64,000 nucleotides of DNA from Isoetes taiwanensis (GCA_021234155.1 JAJEKV010000033.1:1690284-1754283); one strand, 5' to 3'; shown: positions 34,601 to 47,419, counted from the first letter of the stretch. Program-made: numbers and translations. Notes: generated from the letters alone by a model not told the origin.

Positions 34601-37600
34601 GATACGTATGGAAGAGCTTCTACTCAGGTTGGTTTGATATCCGAAGTCCATGACACAATGGAAATCCTAGTATTGAAGCAAAAGTTTATGTACATCAAAC
34701 TACAAAACAAAGATCATCAATCCAAAGCCTCAACTCAAGAATCAAAGATCCCACGTACATTTCAAATCAAATGCACCGTAGTGAGAGCTTACAGCTCAAT
34801 AATCTTAATGATAAGGTTGGATCTAGCTTTGGGAGAACCTGCATCTTGAAGTAAGTGAATGTACTTTTACAACACCTTCATTTTAAATTGGTACAAATAG
34901 CATGCTATGGACATTTGAAGGTCGAATTCTTTTACAATTTTAGGGATATCTTCAGATATATTTCCTCCACAAAGGCTTTGTGAAATATGAAAACATATAA
35001 TAGCCTCTCTTGATGCTTCCGTGCAACCGAGGAAATACTTAAGTCTTTTCTACCATTGAGCATAAACCAATGAGGTATTGAGATTGAGATCGTTCCTTGA
35101 AGCCTTTCATTCCGTGAGTACATTCCAACTATTGAAAGTTTGATGACTTTATCAAGGTGCCCGCCTGCGCTGGTTAAACCCGACTATCTTGGAATGAAGG
35201 TGAGGGGAACTCAAATTATTGCATGGACTATGTAGCCACCATTGTAAGAACATGATAACATAATAATACCTACAATTCTTGGATCATAACACCATTTCAA
35301 CAACTTGAACATGAATCTTCTCAGGTTTCCATACAAACTTTCTTTAGAACTTTTCCCGATATACAAGGTTATTATACATGATACCGTACTAGATGAACGA
35401 GGGCCAAGACAAAGTGATCTCATTTTGATGTTTGCAGCTCTGGTTTCACCTTTCCACCGCAGTCCTTAGTTTGCATCCTCTTCGTACAAATATTTATGCT
35501 ACATTAAGGTATCACCGGTGCACTAGCAAGATCCAAGTGAGATAATTCATTACCTTAATATTTATTTACAAAAGGGTTGGTCATAGCTCAAGATGAAATC
35601 CATGCCATCGTTGATTATCATGCCATCAACACCAACATCAAGATTGAGACATAAGTGGCTCTTATCGTATTGGCCCCGCTTCATTACCGGGGATCAATCA
35701 TCTATCTCGTGGATGCTGACAGGATGAATACTCTTTTTACTACGCTTCTATGATCCCCGCATGGTATTTCATTTATTTTTCCATGGGGATTCACATCAAG
35801 ACCCGTGATAAACCTAGTGAGTGCATGGAAGGGTTTTTTCTCGACATCGCCAGACGCATAATACTCGTGGGTTTAAACCTCCACTGACATTCTAGTGCAT
35901 TTCCTTTTTCCACTAAGGGTTTTTCCAACACTTTAAGGGCATCGCGATATAGGGTGTTTCTTCTCACTTTAAGCACCTGTGGCATACATGCTCATGCGAT
36001 GCTGCGAACCCCCTGCGGTATTTTTCACCTATGTCGCGGTTAAGGCACCACCAACCCATATTTTGCGAGTCCAAAGAAGGTGAATGTTGTAGCAAAGCTT
36101 ATGCCTGTGGGATGCTTGTTGAAGATGCTCTTTGTGAAAATGTCCTCAGATTTCCAAAAAAGAGTCGCAAGATACCTCATTTAGGTCGGGTGATTAATTT
36201 AATTAGTTATAGCATTATTCATTTCCAGAACTTGTTTTAGAGGAATGTGCAATTTATAATCAATATTTTGTGGTTGTACTTATCTACCAAAGGCAAAACT
36301 AAAATGTGATTCATCTCATACAACAACTGGGCATAGATCTTATTCTTGATCTGCTTAATTTTGTATATAATTCAAGACAATAGAATAAGAAAAATGTGCC
36401 CATCATCCTCATTAGACATGAGCTCATTGATTGGTCCACAGAGCGTAAAATGCGCCTAACTCCGTAGAGGACAAAGAATCACACCCAAGGATGGAAAGTG
36501 ACTGGAGTGCCATTCTTTTGATGCAATTTAAATAATCCATCCTCATATCACCAATTACCCATCGTGATTCCGTAACTGCATAACTCGCCACATTAGCCGG
36601 TTGGATATTGCCATGCAAATAGAGGCGTAACGCGCTGAAACAAAAGTAGTCCTTTATTAGCAAATGCAAAGAAAAGCAAGCCTTGTGGACTGCTTTTGTT
36701 AACAAAGCACAATATACAAAGAAAACATAGTATCATGGCGTAGGAAAGCATGGAGTTCCCATTGCAAAGAAATCTTGCAAAACAACTATTATATTGGAAA
36801 CAAATGACAATTCGCAACAAGAGGCTAAGTGTGAAGAAGACAGTACTTTACGTCGAAGACGGGTAAAGAAGTTGGCACCACGCTTGTTGAAATCGGCCGA
36901 ATCGATCGGAATCTCTCATACGTATGAAAAGCGGTACCCGTTTCACGCATCATTCAGATAAAGGTTTGCACATGGAGGAATATGCTGTGGCAATCCGCTA
37001 AGCAAAATGAGGCTACCGTGGTATTGAGTTTGGCAACAAAATGCGACTTTGTTCAATCACGATGGTTATGTTTCCTCGAATGAAGTTTGAGTTTGACATG
37101 TAATGCCGGCATTTGACAACGTGATTCTTCGAACAAGCGCGAAGTAGTTCGAAATAAAGAGCGATCCATGTCTTTATCGAATACTGGAATGCATACACCC
37201 GCTGTGGGATTGACTATGTATGGTATGAAATCCACTAATGTGAGTATGCAATGCAAACATAGGAAGTGAACAATGTGATCAGGAATCAACACTCCACCAT
37301 GCCGTTCTCGAAAGCAGCTTCATGGATCACTAAACTACCTAAAGGCACTTCAATGAAAGGAATAACCGATAATTCATGTTTTATTTAAAGCGCTGAACAA
37401 ATAGAGTGCACATTTTCCTCTTATAAGCAGTATATTGTTTCCAGGCGCTTGACTTCAAGAGCTCTGCAAGTCAAGTATTATGACGCCTCAAGGATATCGC
37501 ATGATAACTATTATTTAAGCATTACACATACGCTTAAGCATTAAATCTAATACACAACCATCGGATGCCTTGAGCTAATAAACATAGAACCATCTTTCAT

Positions 37601-38589
37601 GTTTCGTGCCACGATATAATAAAGAGCAACAAATAAAGAATGGGTTGTTGCATATTGGTCACAGCTTTGGGAACACTGTGATCATAGGGATACCGCCAAC
37701 AAAAATCTAAGGATTAGTTGTGATTCTAATTAAGTGTACATATTCTTAAATTATTTACATGCTTACCGGAGGACATGAGTTGTGGCATCTTCCTGCGGCA
37801 TTTGCCGACATCTTATATTATGAGGAGTTGACCCCTTTCACTTTCACATGGAGATATTCCTCATCTTCAATCTTGGGGATGGCCGCATATTCTGCTAGCT
37901 TATATTGTTGAAGCCCCGCTGAATACTCAAGTCCGTGGGCAATGCATTATCTAAAATGGAGCATTTTTATTGGTTGTAAGCATACTTTCTTACTATCAAC
38001 AAAGAAACATGTGCTCGTTGCCATGTCCGAAAGTAATTTTACCTCGTATTGCATTGTTTCTCGTGAAGGCCCTTTAGTTCTCAATTTTCCTTAGATTCAA
38101 TTAAGTTAATTATACTTCAATTTTGGGAAATAAATGGGCTTCAAATACCGTCCTGCCAAACTTCCTTTTAGGTTCATTTATCTGCGTAATCCTAATTCTA
38201 TAACCCCTTCAAACCTCGCCGCGAAAACTCCATTTTTCAAACTAAGTAGAGATACAATCGTATCGTAAATTATAGCCACGCCCTATTAATGTACACATCG
38301 TGTTCAGGTCCATCGCGATGGTGGACGCTATGATTGTACTAGAAGAAATGTAAATGTGTCGGCCATATGGAATGTGTATTAGTTTGGTTTTTGTAGTAGT
38401 TAAAACGTTTTGTTACTTCTACTAATAGCGTAAATACTTCATGGTGCTTATGTAGATACAGGGTAAAACACTATGGTGTTTAGGTAGGAAATGCGTAAAC
38501 GTATTACTTTGGTTTTTTAGTAATAGATGCAAATGCATTGTTACTTATACATGGGTTTAAAAAATAAAAATAAAAATAAAAAAAAACAT
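31610..38589. other. Seven kilobases without a recognised gene
   Basis: Both strands were scanned for retroelement, transposase and plant gene motifs without a supportable hit. Open frames reach at most 93 codons (36705-36424, minus). Composition alternates between AT-rich stretches (31610-32170, 36180-36400) and patches with many CpG-containing short strings. The latter may be unrecognised LTRs or strongly decayed elements. The span ends in an A-rich simple sequence at 38557-38587. Confidence 0.4.
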
Positions 38590-39249
38590 ATTTGCATAAA
38601 CAAACACAGAGGCAAGGGTTTTTTTTATTAACTTTGATTGTATGTTAAGCCTTAGGCGTTTTTAAATTGTAACTTAAGAGAACCATTGAAATGTTAAAAT
38701 GTTTTTAAAGCAAAGGAACTATTGAAATTCTAAACGATCAAATAAACTTAACGTGAAGTTCTGGGAGTGATACTTCGCCATATTTCTCAAAGCCTAGATT
38801 AAACAGATAATCTCTTCCTCCTCCTCCGATGTTGGCTTCATCTCCTCCGATGTCGTGGCCGATAACGAGTATCAAATTTTGTGGCTACGATGGCTTCACG
38901 GCAAGAAATATCCTCCTCCCTAACTTTACGGCGGAGAACAATGCCGTTAGTGTTTACGCTGGTAAGCGGACTGGAAGCTCGCCTCGCCTACCGGGCTGTG
39001 TCCTTACCCGCTGTGAAGGCTCATGCGCTTAACATTACCTCTACCAAAACAGCCAACAGATTTGTGCGTCAGCTTAAAATAGAAAAGGTTGAAATTGTCC
39101 TGGAATATCCCCTCGATCAAACCGGCCTGACATCATGCATCAGAAGCCGGATTTAGCAAAAGGTAAGAAGAAAACCGTAATTAGATGCATCATACCTTTG
39201 AGTAGTATAAGAGTACTGACCGCTAAAACAGGAGCCGGAAGCGCTTCTG

Positions 39250-39560
39250 TGATGGGATCACCAACTTTGCTATAGTAGGAATTATTAGAGATTTGCCGCT
39301 TGATTGTCTTATAAGTTTTAGAGTATCCTTAAAATCCCGTGAGAGGCTACCCAAGAGGATAGCGTAATCGTAATTGGGAAGAATTTGAGCCCTTAATTTC
39401 GCCGGTTTCGCGAAATCGAGCCCTGCTGCGGATAAGAAAATGCCGTGAAGATCTTCTCCGAGTTTTCCGTGTTGATTGACAACCGTGTTTGTTAGTTTTA
39501 TGCATAGATTTGCGCATAGAGAAGACCGCTTGTATCAACTGCATCGAAAGTGTAAGTTGA
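39250..39560 (-). pseudogene. Copia gag-like fragment inside repeat copy 1
   Basis: Read on the minus strand, one frame stays open through EDLHGIFLSAAGLDFAKP, KLRAQILPNYDYAILLG and SLSRDFKDTLKLIRQSS. The order AGLDF - LP.YDYAIL - tl..l.. resembles the UBN2/gag region of plant copia elements (LLxxLPxSYDxLV). An upstream segment contains DAVDTS, reminiscent of the WDAVDTS gag start region. Copy 2 retains the same sequence in decayed form. The match is to family texture, not a catalytic motif. Confidence 0.4.
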
Positions 39561-40193
39561 TCTCGTTAAAATAATCCGCGGTTAGGCCTTCAAAGACGCT
39601 TCGAGATTATGTTTTAAGCACTGATGTCGTATCTATATATCTCACAGACTAGAGTTCCAGAGGTTAACCTGGTTTAACGTAATTTAGAAGGAACGGAAAC
39701 CGCGGTTGTTCTTGGATGCAGGAAAGCGTAAAAGGACAAGTAGTATTGAAAAAAGTATTGTTCGAAAGTAGGAGTTTAGAAGATATGGAGCAAGAAAAGC
39801 ATGCTTTGGTAAACGAAAGCGGTTGGGAACTCTTAAATAAAATTCGCGGTTAGGGTCTTGCCAACGCTTCCGTGTTTTGTTCCCGTGATTGAGTACATTA
39901 ATCGGATAGTATCATTAATATTAATGGCGTGCATTCATAGAAAAAAGGAAACTTAGATGATTTAAGAAAGTCAGAATGTAGATGCTTCTCGCAAATGTAA
40001 TTTTTAAAGAATGTCGTGAGCAATCTTTTAATAGTTTAAAATTGGGATACCTACAGATATTATTCTCACTAAATTATGGAAATGAGCTGTGAAAGCATAT
40101 GTGAATTGCGCTTGTTTAATAATAGAGAGCAAAAATTATTGTAAAAAGAAAATAAATGAAAGCTCCTAGCATAAAGGAGAAAGAGAAGTAGTT

Positions 40194-40400
40194 TTACAAG
40201 AGATAAATTAAAGCCGTGGAATATGCTTGAATCGCGGATGCCGAAATGGTAGTTATGCTCTTGAAGCTCCATAGTATTAGAGTTAACAAAACACCGCATG
40301 TTAATTCTTGACCGGTTTCTTTAGATGTGATAAGCAAGGTCAAGATGTCAGCTTTGTTTTGCTTACGTAAAACTTGCAATTCCTCCTTTGTTCGAGACAC
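40194..40400 (-). pseudogene. Coiled-coil-like fragment inside repeat copy 1
   Basis: The minus-strand frame reads SRTKEELQVLRKQNKADI, then LTLLITSKETGQELTC. The heptad-like spacing of Leu and charged residues suggests a helical coiled coil. The counterpart in copy 2 (42430-42600) keeps parts of it in other frames. Family unknown. Confidence 0.25.
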
Positions 40401-40816
40401 TTAACCTGATATTTGTTGTTGGCTGCGATTCATGAGGTTCAAATGAACAAAGGGAAAATGAAACTACTAAGAAATGCTAGCACCCACCTCGCTGCGTAGA
40501 TTGCCCATATTCGCTTTCGCTGCGTACAGTTTCAAAGTTCCTAATGCTTAAGTTTGACAAGGAAAAGCAAGGAGCCCCAGGGAGAGATAATTTAAATCTC
40601 TAATCGATTATCCGGAAGATAAGTAAAGTTAAATGTCCGTGATAGACATGTGGATTATTGAATGGTTTGAGCATAGTTTTGATTTGTTAAGAAAGGACTT
40701 TCTTTCAAATGAATGTTGCTCTAGAAGTTTAGAAGGGGCAACCGGATCGCAAAGACGGGTTTAATTCTTAGAATTGTAAGGCGAGCGGTAAGTTTACCAA
40801 ATTAGAAGAAGAAATC

Positions 40817-40940
40817 CTTTCAAAGCGTATAGTCGCGACTACTTAGAAAGAAAGGTGGTTTTGAAGAAACTTTCAAAGCGTATAGTCGCGACTAGCTTTA
40901 GAAAGAAAGGTGGTTATTCCAAAGAAAGCGTATAGTCAAC
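40817..40940 (+). repeat. 53-bp minisatellite, 2.4 copies
   Basis: Units starting CTTTCAAAGCGTATAGTCG at 40817 and 40870, plus a partial third at about 40924, lie in the 400-bp spacer between the two 1.75-kb repeats. Confidence 0.85.
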
Positions 40941-41049
40941 ACTCTCAGCTTTAAGATTGTTACTTCCTATGCATGATCGAGGACGCATCGTACCGCTGAA
41001 GGGAGGGAATTGATAATGCATTAATCGCTTAAAAGGCCTCAGAAAGGGA

Positions 41050-42813
41050 TTTGCGTAAAACAAACACAAGAGGGCAAGGGTTTTTTATTAACTTTGATTG
41101 TATGTTAAGCCTTAGGCGTTTTTAAATTATAACTTAAGAGAACCATTGAAATGTTAAAATGTTTTTAAAGCAAAGGAACTATTGAAATTCTAAACGATCA
41201 AATAAACGAACAAAATAGCCAACAGATTTGTGTCGTTAAAATAGAAAAAGGTTGAAACTGTCCGGAAATATCCCCTGGATCAGCGAAACTGGTCGGATTG
41301 CAGAATAGAAGCGCCGGATTTAGCAAAAAGGTAAGAAGAAAACCAGAATTAGATGCATCATACCTTTTGAGTAGTATAAGAGTATCGGATCTGCTAAAAC
41401 AGGGGAGCGGGAAGCGTTTTAGGATGGGATCACCAACTTTGCTATAGAATTATTAGAGATTTGCTGTTTGATTGTCTTATAAGTTTTAGAGTATCCCAGA
41501 GAATCCCAGAGAGGCTACCCAGTAGGATAGCAGACTCTCAGAATTGGGAAGAATTTGAGCCCGTGAGTTGCCGCGGTTTGCGTAAAATCGTATCTCGCTG
41601 GGTGGATAAGTAGTGCCGTAAGATCTTCTCCGGAGTTTCCGTGCGTTGATTGACTAACCGTTTGTTAGTTTTGGCGTATAGATTTGGCAGAGAAGACCGC
41701 TTGTATCAATTGCATCGAGCTGCAAGTTGATCCTGTTAAAATAATCCCGTTAGCCTTCAAGATGTTTCGAGATTATGTTTTGCTAATTCGATGTTGTACT
41801 ATATATCCGGTGACTAGAAAGTTCCGGTAGAGGTTAACCGTTGGTTTTAACAGACTCTCGAGAAGGAACGGCGAAACCGCGGTTGTTCTTGGAATGGAAA
41901 GCGTAGCGACAAGAGATGAAAAGTATTGTTCCTCGAAGTAGTGGAGCTTAGAAGATATGGAGCAAGAAAAGCATGCTTTGCAAACGAGCGGCTAGATCTT
42001 CTTAAATAAAATTCGTTAGGCCTTACAACGCTTCCAAAGTTTTGTTCTCGGCCAGATTGAGTACATTACCGATAGTATCATTATGATGTGCATTCATAGA
42101 AAAAAGGAAAACTTAGATGACGTAAGAAAGTCAGAATGTAGATGCCGCAGTCGCACTTTAAAAAGAATGTCAGAAGTAATCTAATAGTTTAAAATTGGGA
42201 TACCTACGTTAAAGATATTATTCTACTAAATTATGGAAATGAGTTGTGAAAGCATATGTGAATTGCGTACTTGTTTAATAATAGAGAGCAAATTATTGTA
42301 AAAAAGAAAATAATGAAAGCCTCAGCATAAAGGAGAAAAGAGAAGTAGTTTTACAAGAGATAAATTAAAGTCAGTGGAATATCCTTCAATCGCTGCGGAT
42401 GCTGAAATGGTAGTTATGCTTGAAGCCCATAGGGTTAGAGCAATAAAATACCTGCATGTTAATTTTAATTCGAGTTTCTTTAAGATGTGATAGCAAGGTC
42501 GTAAGATGTCAGCTTTGTTTGGTGGCTTACGCGTAAACTTGCAATCTCTTTGTTTGGAGACATTCTAACTTGATATTTGTTGTTGGTTGGCGATTCATGA
42601 GGTTCAAAATGGCGAAAAGGGAAATGAAACTACTAAGAAAACAAGCAGTAACGACCTCGGCTGCAGATTGCCCATATTCGCGGTTGCGTAAGGAGTTTCG
42701 AAAAGTTCCCACGCTAAGTTTCCGACAAGGAAAAGGCAAGAGCCCGAGGGAGAGAGTACGAATTCGGATCGATTATCCAAAGATAAGAAGTTAAACGCCC
42801 TCGTGATAGACAT
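41050..42813 (+). repeat. 1.75-kb direct repeat, copy 2
   Basis: Collinear with copy 1, beginning at ATTTGCGTAAAACAAACAC and ending at GTGATAGACATGA. Its right end meets the short LTR element that starts at about 42817, so that element may have inserted at or truncated this copy. Indel density against copy 1 is high and frames here are more broken. Confidence 0.85.
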
Positions 42814-42816
42814 GAT

Positions 42817-44288
42817 TGTTCCATGCCATCAAAATCGAACCAACTTTCCGGTTCTCGGGATTGGCTTTGTCCGGAAATAATCTAAGTTCTAAACTATTGT
42901 AACGGAGAGGATCTCAGGTAAGGGAAATAAGCCTTGATCCATTCCCTTCTGCGGTTAAACCCCTTCGAATTTATCTTTGTTTCTTTTGGATCCTATACGA
43001 ATCGATGCTCCATAACTTGGTTGTGGTAACCAAGTGCTCGTTCTTAAGAGAAGCTCGCTATAATATTATCATTCCCCGTTATTCCGCTTTTTTCCTAGCT
43101 CTAAGATCCCGTGAATTGTATCAGCCGCAGGTATAAGGAATAGATACTTTGAATGTGTATACCATGGTAGATTAGTGACTACGACAAGTAACGTAGCCGC
43201 TTGAACATGGTATACTAGTTGTGAATGCCTCTTAGAAGATTATTGGTTGTATCATGTTAATCGGGCTTCCTCGACAAGAGAGCATAAGATGTAATTTTGA
43301 AGATTAGTAATCATGGTTGCAAATAATACCATTTGACAAATTACATCCTCGCATTCGAGGTAATGAGGGTATCTCGCAATTTGGTAGTACAAGAATATCC
43401 GTGAATCATTTCCTCGAAGCAGCAGAATAAGATATTCGAACTTTGTTGACGTACCATCAACCCGAGAAGGGATGGATTACTGATATGGAGGGTGCTAGGG
43501 AGCCATCCAAGTAAAAGACTAAGGAAATCTCGCTGGCGTATACATTCCAATGGTTTATATAGATTTTGACAAGGGGAACTTGTTATTGCAAATAGCCATT
43601 GAAAATTAGATGGACAAAGGGCTTTATAAATGCCAAATGTTGGTTGGCTAATACAAAATGTTGGGGTCGTGGATTTGTTAAAAGGCACATCCGAATAGTA
43701 ATCTTCTCCGTGATGGTTTTACGAAGGCCGCCGAAAGCTATTTTGCCAAAAGTCCTTTTCAACTTAAAAATGAGGAAGGACTCGCTAAATACAAAAGGGC
43801 AGAGTAGAAGACCTTTATCCTAAGTAGAAAAGGCCGATCCGGCTATAAAAGAGGACATCGGCCCGCTTATGAAGATGCAGAGATCCTCAATCGATATTCA
43901 CTGCGCTTTATCCTCAACTTCGATCAAGTTACTACCAAGTTCGACCAATTTGAGATAGTCCGGAGACTGGCCTCGAATTCCCCCGGCAAAGATAGGTTGT
44001 CGCTTATTCCATGCCATCAAAAATCGAACCAACTTTCCTGCCTGGATTGGCTTTGTTTGAGCTAATCTAAGTTCTTAAACTATTGTAATCGGAGGATCTT
44101 GTGCAAGGGAAATAAGCCTTGATCCATTCCTTTGTGTTAAACCCCTTTGGAATTTATCTTAGTTTTGATCCTGCTACATAACTGAGCTCCATAACTTGGT
44201 TGTGGTAACCAAGTGCTCTTGTTCTGGTGAGAAGTCAAGTATAATATTATCATTCCGTTATCTTATTTTTCCTAGTCGCTAAGATCCC
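42817..44288 (+). mobile_element. Short LTR retroelement without pol (TRIM/LARD-like)
   Basis: Two direct repeats of about 290 bp flank roughly 890 bp of internal sequence. The left LTR begins TGTTCCATGCCATC and the right begins near TTATTCCATGCCATC. Both run through ACTATTGTAA, ATAAGCCTTGATCCATTCC, CATAACTTGGTTGTGGTAAC and CTAAGATCCC. Just inside the left copy, AATTGTATCAGCCG resembles a tRNA-iMet primer-binding site (TGGTATCAGAGCCG) with small losses. No gag or pol motif is found inside. Size and lack of coding fit a non-autonomous LTR element. A target-site duplication is not clear. Confidence 0.55.
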
Positions 44289-44460
44289 AGAATCAGACGG
44301 GCTGCTGTGATAGAAATCCATTTTTTGTAACTAGAAATTAGTGTTGCTTTTGATGACATTGATACATGGAACTTCATATTACAAATTACAAAAGCAAAAG
44401 AACATTATCAAAACATGTAATTTCTATACAAAGTAATTAAACGTGCATTTGACTAGTTTG

Positions 44461-44496
44461 TCTCTCTCTCTCTCTTTTTTTTTTTCCTTTTTTGCA
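44461..44496 (+). repeat. (TC)n/poly-T microsatellite
   Basis: A (TC)7 run passes into T-runs. A second T-run lies at about 44550. Confidence 0.9.
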
Positions 44497-44499
44497 TGC

Positions 44500-45100
44500 T
44501 GCGAATGCAAATGGCACCATTTGCATCCTTAAAGTGCCATTTTTTTTTTTTTTAAAGCATACTGAAGATCCAAATGGCCATTTGCATTATACATTTGCTA
44601 TACCAGACTAGATGCTAAATATAAAGATATTCAAATGTCTAAAACCATCATACATTGAGTGCCATCGCATTACATTCTGTTAAAAAACAATTCACATTAC
44701 ATTCTATTAAAAAGAACAATTAACAAGTGAAGCAAAACTTGCCTCTCATGATGTAAGAATAATACAATTCGATGGAGAGTGCATGCATGAGAGTTTGAAA
44801 TTAGGAGCAAAAAAATTGATCCTTATATAACATTCTTCACATTGTTTAGATGCAAAATGAACTATTCTTACATGTCTAGACTAGAGCACAATAATTTTTG
44901 CATTCCTAAGTCTTTAACATTTGTTGCTTATGAAGCCCAAAAGTTTTTGAGAGTCCTTAGGCACAACTTAAACAATAGTATAGGGTTTATTCTTGAATTC
45001 GTTCACTACTTGCGGCATAAAGAATGTAGGAGCCCATTATCCCAGATCTCTATTACAGAGGACAGAAGGTGGATGTTGTAAGGACCTTCAAGTATCCGGA
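44500..45100. other. AT-rich spacer
   Basis: No recognised gene. A 79-codon plus-strand frame at 44842-45081 has no motif. Confidence 0.4.
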
Positions 45101-45109
45101 ATCGACTTC

Positions 45110-45640
45110 AGCTAGCATATTATGGGATGACTGTGGAAAGACGGGCCGGCCACGGATGGAAAGTCTTTGTATGCTATGCGTAATAGCCGCCATGTAATAG
45201 AACTATGTGGATCAAGTAACGTAGGATACCGCTCGCAGCACTCGCTGAACCAACATTGTTGTATGGGGTAGAGGTCCGGGGTCCAAAGAATTAGCAAGAA
45301 CACCTCGATAAGCTAGAGGGTGCAAAAAGGCCTTCTTAACATACGTTCTAGATATCAAGGACAATTTTGCCTTATCGTGATTTTGCTATATGAGACTGGA
45401 AAGTTCTCGCCCCTCGCGAATATTCCGGGCTATGCCAGTACATCTTCGTGATACATTTCCAATAAAGGTCACCAAAGATGGATGCACAACGCCTTTCCCC
45501 TAGGGCTTTGTTATTGGCAATAAGAGCCACAACGAATCGGCGAGGGTATGGCAGGAGCACCGCCGTAAGTGGTTCGCAACGGGTTCATGTGACTACCGCC
45601 AGATTGTGGCTATGCCCCGATGCCCGTGACGATGCACACC
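45110..45640 (+). pseudogene. LINE (non-LTR) reverse transcriptase C-terminal fragment
   Basis: In the plus strand EPTLLYGVEVRGPKN (45243-45290) corresponds to the LLYGxEVWG motif near the end of plant LINE reverse transcriptases. HLDKLEGAK, TILPYRDFA, LAPREYSGL and a KMDAQRLSPRALLL segment follow in shifting frames and fit the downstream order (DKLExxQ, TPxxxLLxETG, PxExxALxxxLRY, MxxxRLPK). Endonuclease, RT active site and poly-A tail are not visible. This is a short 5'-truncated piece. Confidence 0.4.
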
Positions 45641-45649
45641 AATGAGCTT

Positions 45650-46260
45650 TGCCACCACCTCTGCGGATGCACCACTGCAAAGCCTAAAACAGAGCACTAC
45701 CACACGCAAGTTAATCTAACATCGAACATGGCCCACACCAAGACTGAAGCGCATATATCTATGAAGAACGAGAGCTATCATTCCTCGGGTGTGTGATCTG
45801 GTCCCATCATCTTAGAATTGAAACGTCGCTGACTACGACAGGAGGGCAGAGAATCCCCAAGATGAGAGAATATGCCGTTGTTGCCACACGCGCATAAGTA
45901 GAGGATGAGCACCATGCTCGCAAGAAAATCCCAAGATATACGCATCCGAAGCAACACATTACGCCGACCTTAGATGCTCACGGGCATCGCCGCCGTGATC
46001 AATTACCGGCATCGCCAATGGTTGCACGCCTCGTGATCCTACATTTTGCAAGTCTCTACCGCCGTGAGAGAATCCCTTACGGTGACACCTGATCTCCTCG
46101 GTGAGCCCATTTCATCGGTTTTTCCTCCCACGGGGGTTTTTTCATCCCAAGTAGTAGGTTCACATCAGATAGTAGTATTTGTCTTTTGGTGTGGTTTTTA
46201 TCTCATGAAAATGACGTACTATCTCATAGGTCAAGTTTACCTCCGCTGACGTTAAAAATA
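45650..46260. other. Spacer
   Basis: CpG-rich patch (to about 46130) without recognised coding sequence. Confidence 0.35.
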
Positions 46261-46263
46261 TAC

Positions 46264-46347
46264 TTCCTTCCTCTTCTTCCTTCCTTCCTTCCTTCCTCTT
46301 CCTTCCTTCCTTCCTTCCTTCCTTCCTTCCTTCCTTCCTTCCTTCCC
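46264..46347 (+). repeat. (CTTC)n microsatellite
   Basis: About 84 bases of near-perfect CTTC repeats with three CTCTTC interruptions. Open frames across it on both strands are repeat artefacts. Confidence 0.95.
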
Positions 46348-46349
46348 AC

Positions 46350-46880
46350 TTGTCGACGTACAAATAACCATTTTGCTTTCTAATTAAAATGGTGGTTTTG
46401 AAAAGTGGAATAAGGTTCTTTCGGCTATAATTTAGATTAGGCATGTCACCTGGACAAATTTGTATAAAATAAAACACGCAAATACACCCTCAGCCACCTG
46501 AGGGCAACCTCCGCAAAGAGACTATTTCTTTTGGGACGCGGGCTTTCAACCCCATCGACATATGAAATCTAAGCCTAGTGCTAGATTCACAATAGACACA
46601 CTAAAACTTTATTATATATGAGGATGATAGTGAGTGTTTCTCATTGCCCATATCAATGGTGTGCATTATTGTCTATCTGTGTTTTCTTATAACAATTGCA
46701 GCTAGATGACGTATTTAGCATGATGTCTAGAGTGACCTTATTCTTTTCCTTCCATCTAGGACAAGTTGTACTAGCTCCACGTATGTTTCCTTGCATCATC
46801 AATCGTATTCCCCACATTGTCATGCCCATTTTTATATTGATTTGTTAAAAATAATGTAATGCAAGCTGCAACATGTGTCA
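46350..46880. other. Spacer left of copia element B
   Basis: No coding signal. TGTCA at 46876-46880 may be one half of a target-site duplication, with TGTCG at 52007-52011 as the other half. Confidence 0.35.
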
Positions 46881-47403
46881 TGTATAATATATTCATGATA
46901 TGGTTGAGCAGATATGATTGACCAGAATCGTGGTGAATTGATATAGGGAAGACTTGATATAAAATAAAAAAAATGCAATGTCAGAGGTTACAATGATATT
47001 GTTTAAGAATTATCTAAGCGGTGATTTGCCATTTGAAGGTAGGTTTTATGTGGTTCAACATCTTGGAGCCATAACCTCTTACAAAATCAGAGGTTTAAGG
47101 CAAATCGGCCGGATCTGACCTATTCAGACGGATCTGCAAAATAAAAAGATGAAATACTAATGCATTTGATAAGCTTTTGGATGAATCGCAGATGCTGAGA
47201 ACATGCTTGGGTTGTCAGGAATAGAATTCAATCTGCTATAGGGATTAAGTCGATCCCATATAAACAGTGCCCTGCTACAGTATTTTGCATTTACATTATT
47301 GAACCATTGAAAATAAAGACATCTTTTTTCCTTTACACGGTTGTTGCTATCACTTCATTTGGCTAGATACGTTGATCTCCGCTGTTGTATTCAAATTCTA
47401 ACA
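46881..47403 (+). repeat. Copia B 5' LTR
   Basis: Collinear with 51430-52006 from ATATTCATGATATGG through TTGATATAAAATAAAA, GCCCTGCTACAGT and TTTTGCATT to the end CTAACA. The start is either TG at 46881 or TG at 46896, because the copies diverge just there. The end is fixed by the adjacent primer-binding site. Confidence 0.85.
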
Positions 47404-47404
47404 G

Positions 47405-47415
47405 TGGTATCAGAG
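47405..47415 (+). other. Primer-binding site, tRNA-iMet type
   Basis: TGGTATCAGAG lies one base after the LTR end and is complementary to the 3' end of plant initiator methionine tRNA, the usual primer for plant copia elements. Confidence 0.9.
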
Positions 47416-47419
47416 ATAC

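Larger units (their letters stand above)
38590..40651 (+). repeat. 1.75-kb direct repeat, copy 1 (with 296-bp extra block)
   Basis: The copy starts at TTTGCATAAACAAACAC and ends near GTGATAGACATG. It is collinear with 41050-42813 except for an extra GC-rich block at about 38748-39043, absent from copy 2. In copy 2, AAACGATCAAATAAAC runs straight into CAAAATAGCCAACAG. The block holds overlapping 67- and 91-codon frames without recognised motifs and no clear target-site duplication. Confidence 0.85.

Noticed and set aside
40812-40945. CRISPR-like array
   Set aside because: The 53-bp units are contiguous without spacers, and the context is plant nuclear DNA. It is a minisatellite.
46160-46477. 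Lys/Glu-Gly repeat frame on the minus strand
   Set aside because: It is translation of the (CTTC)n microsatellite.
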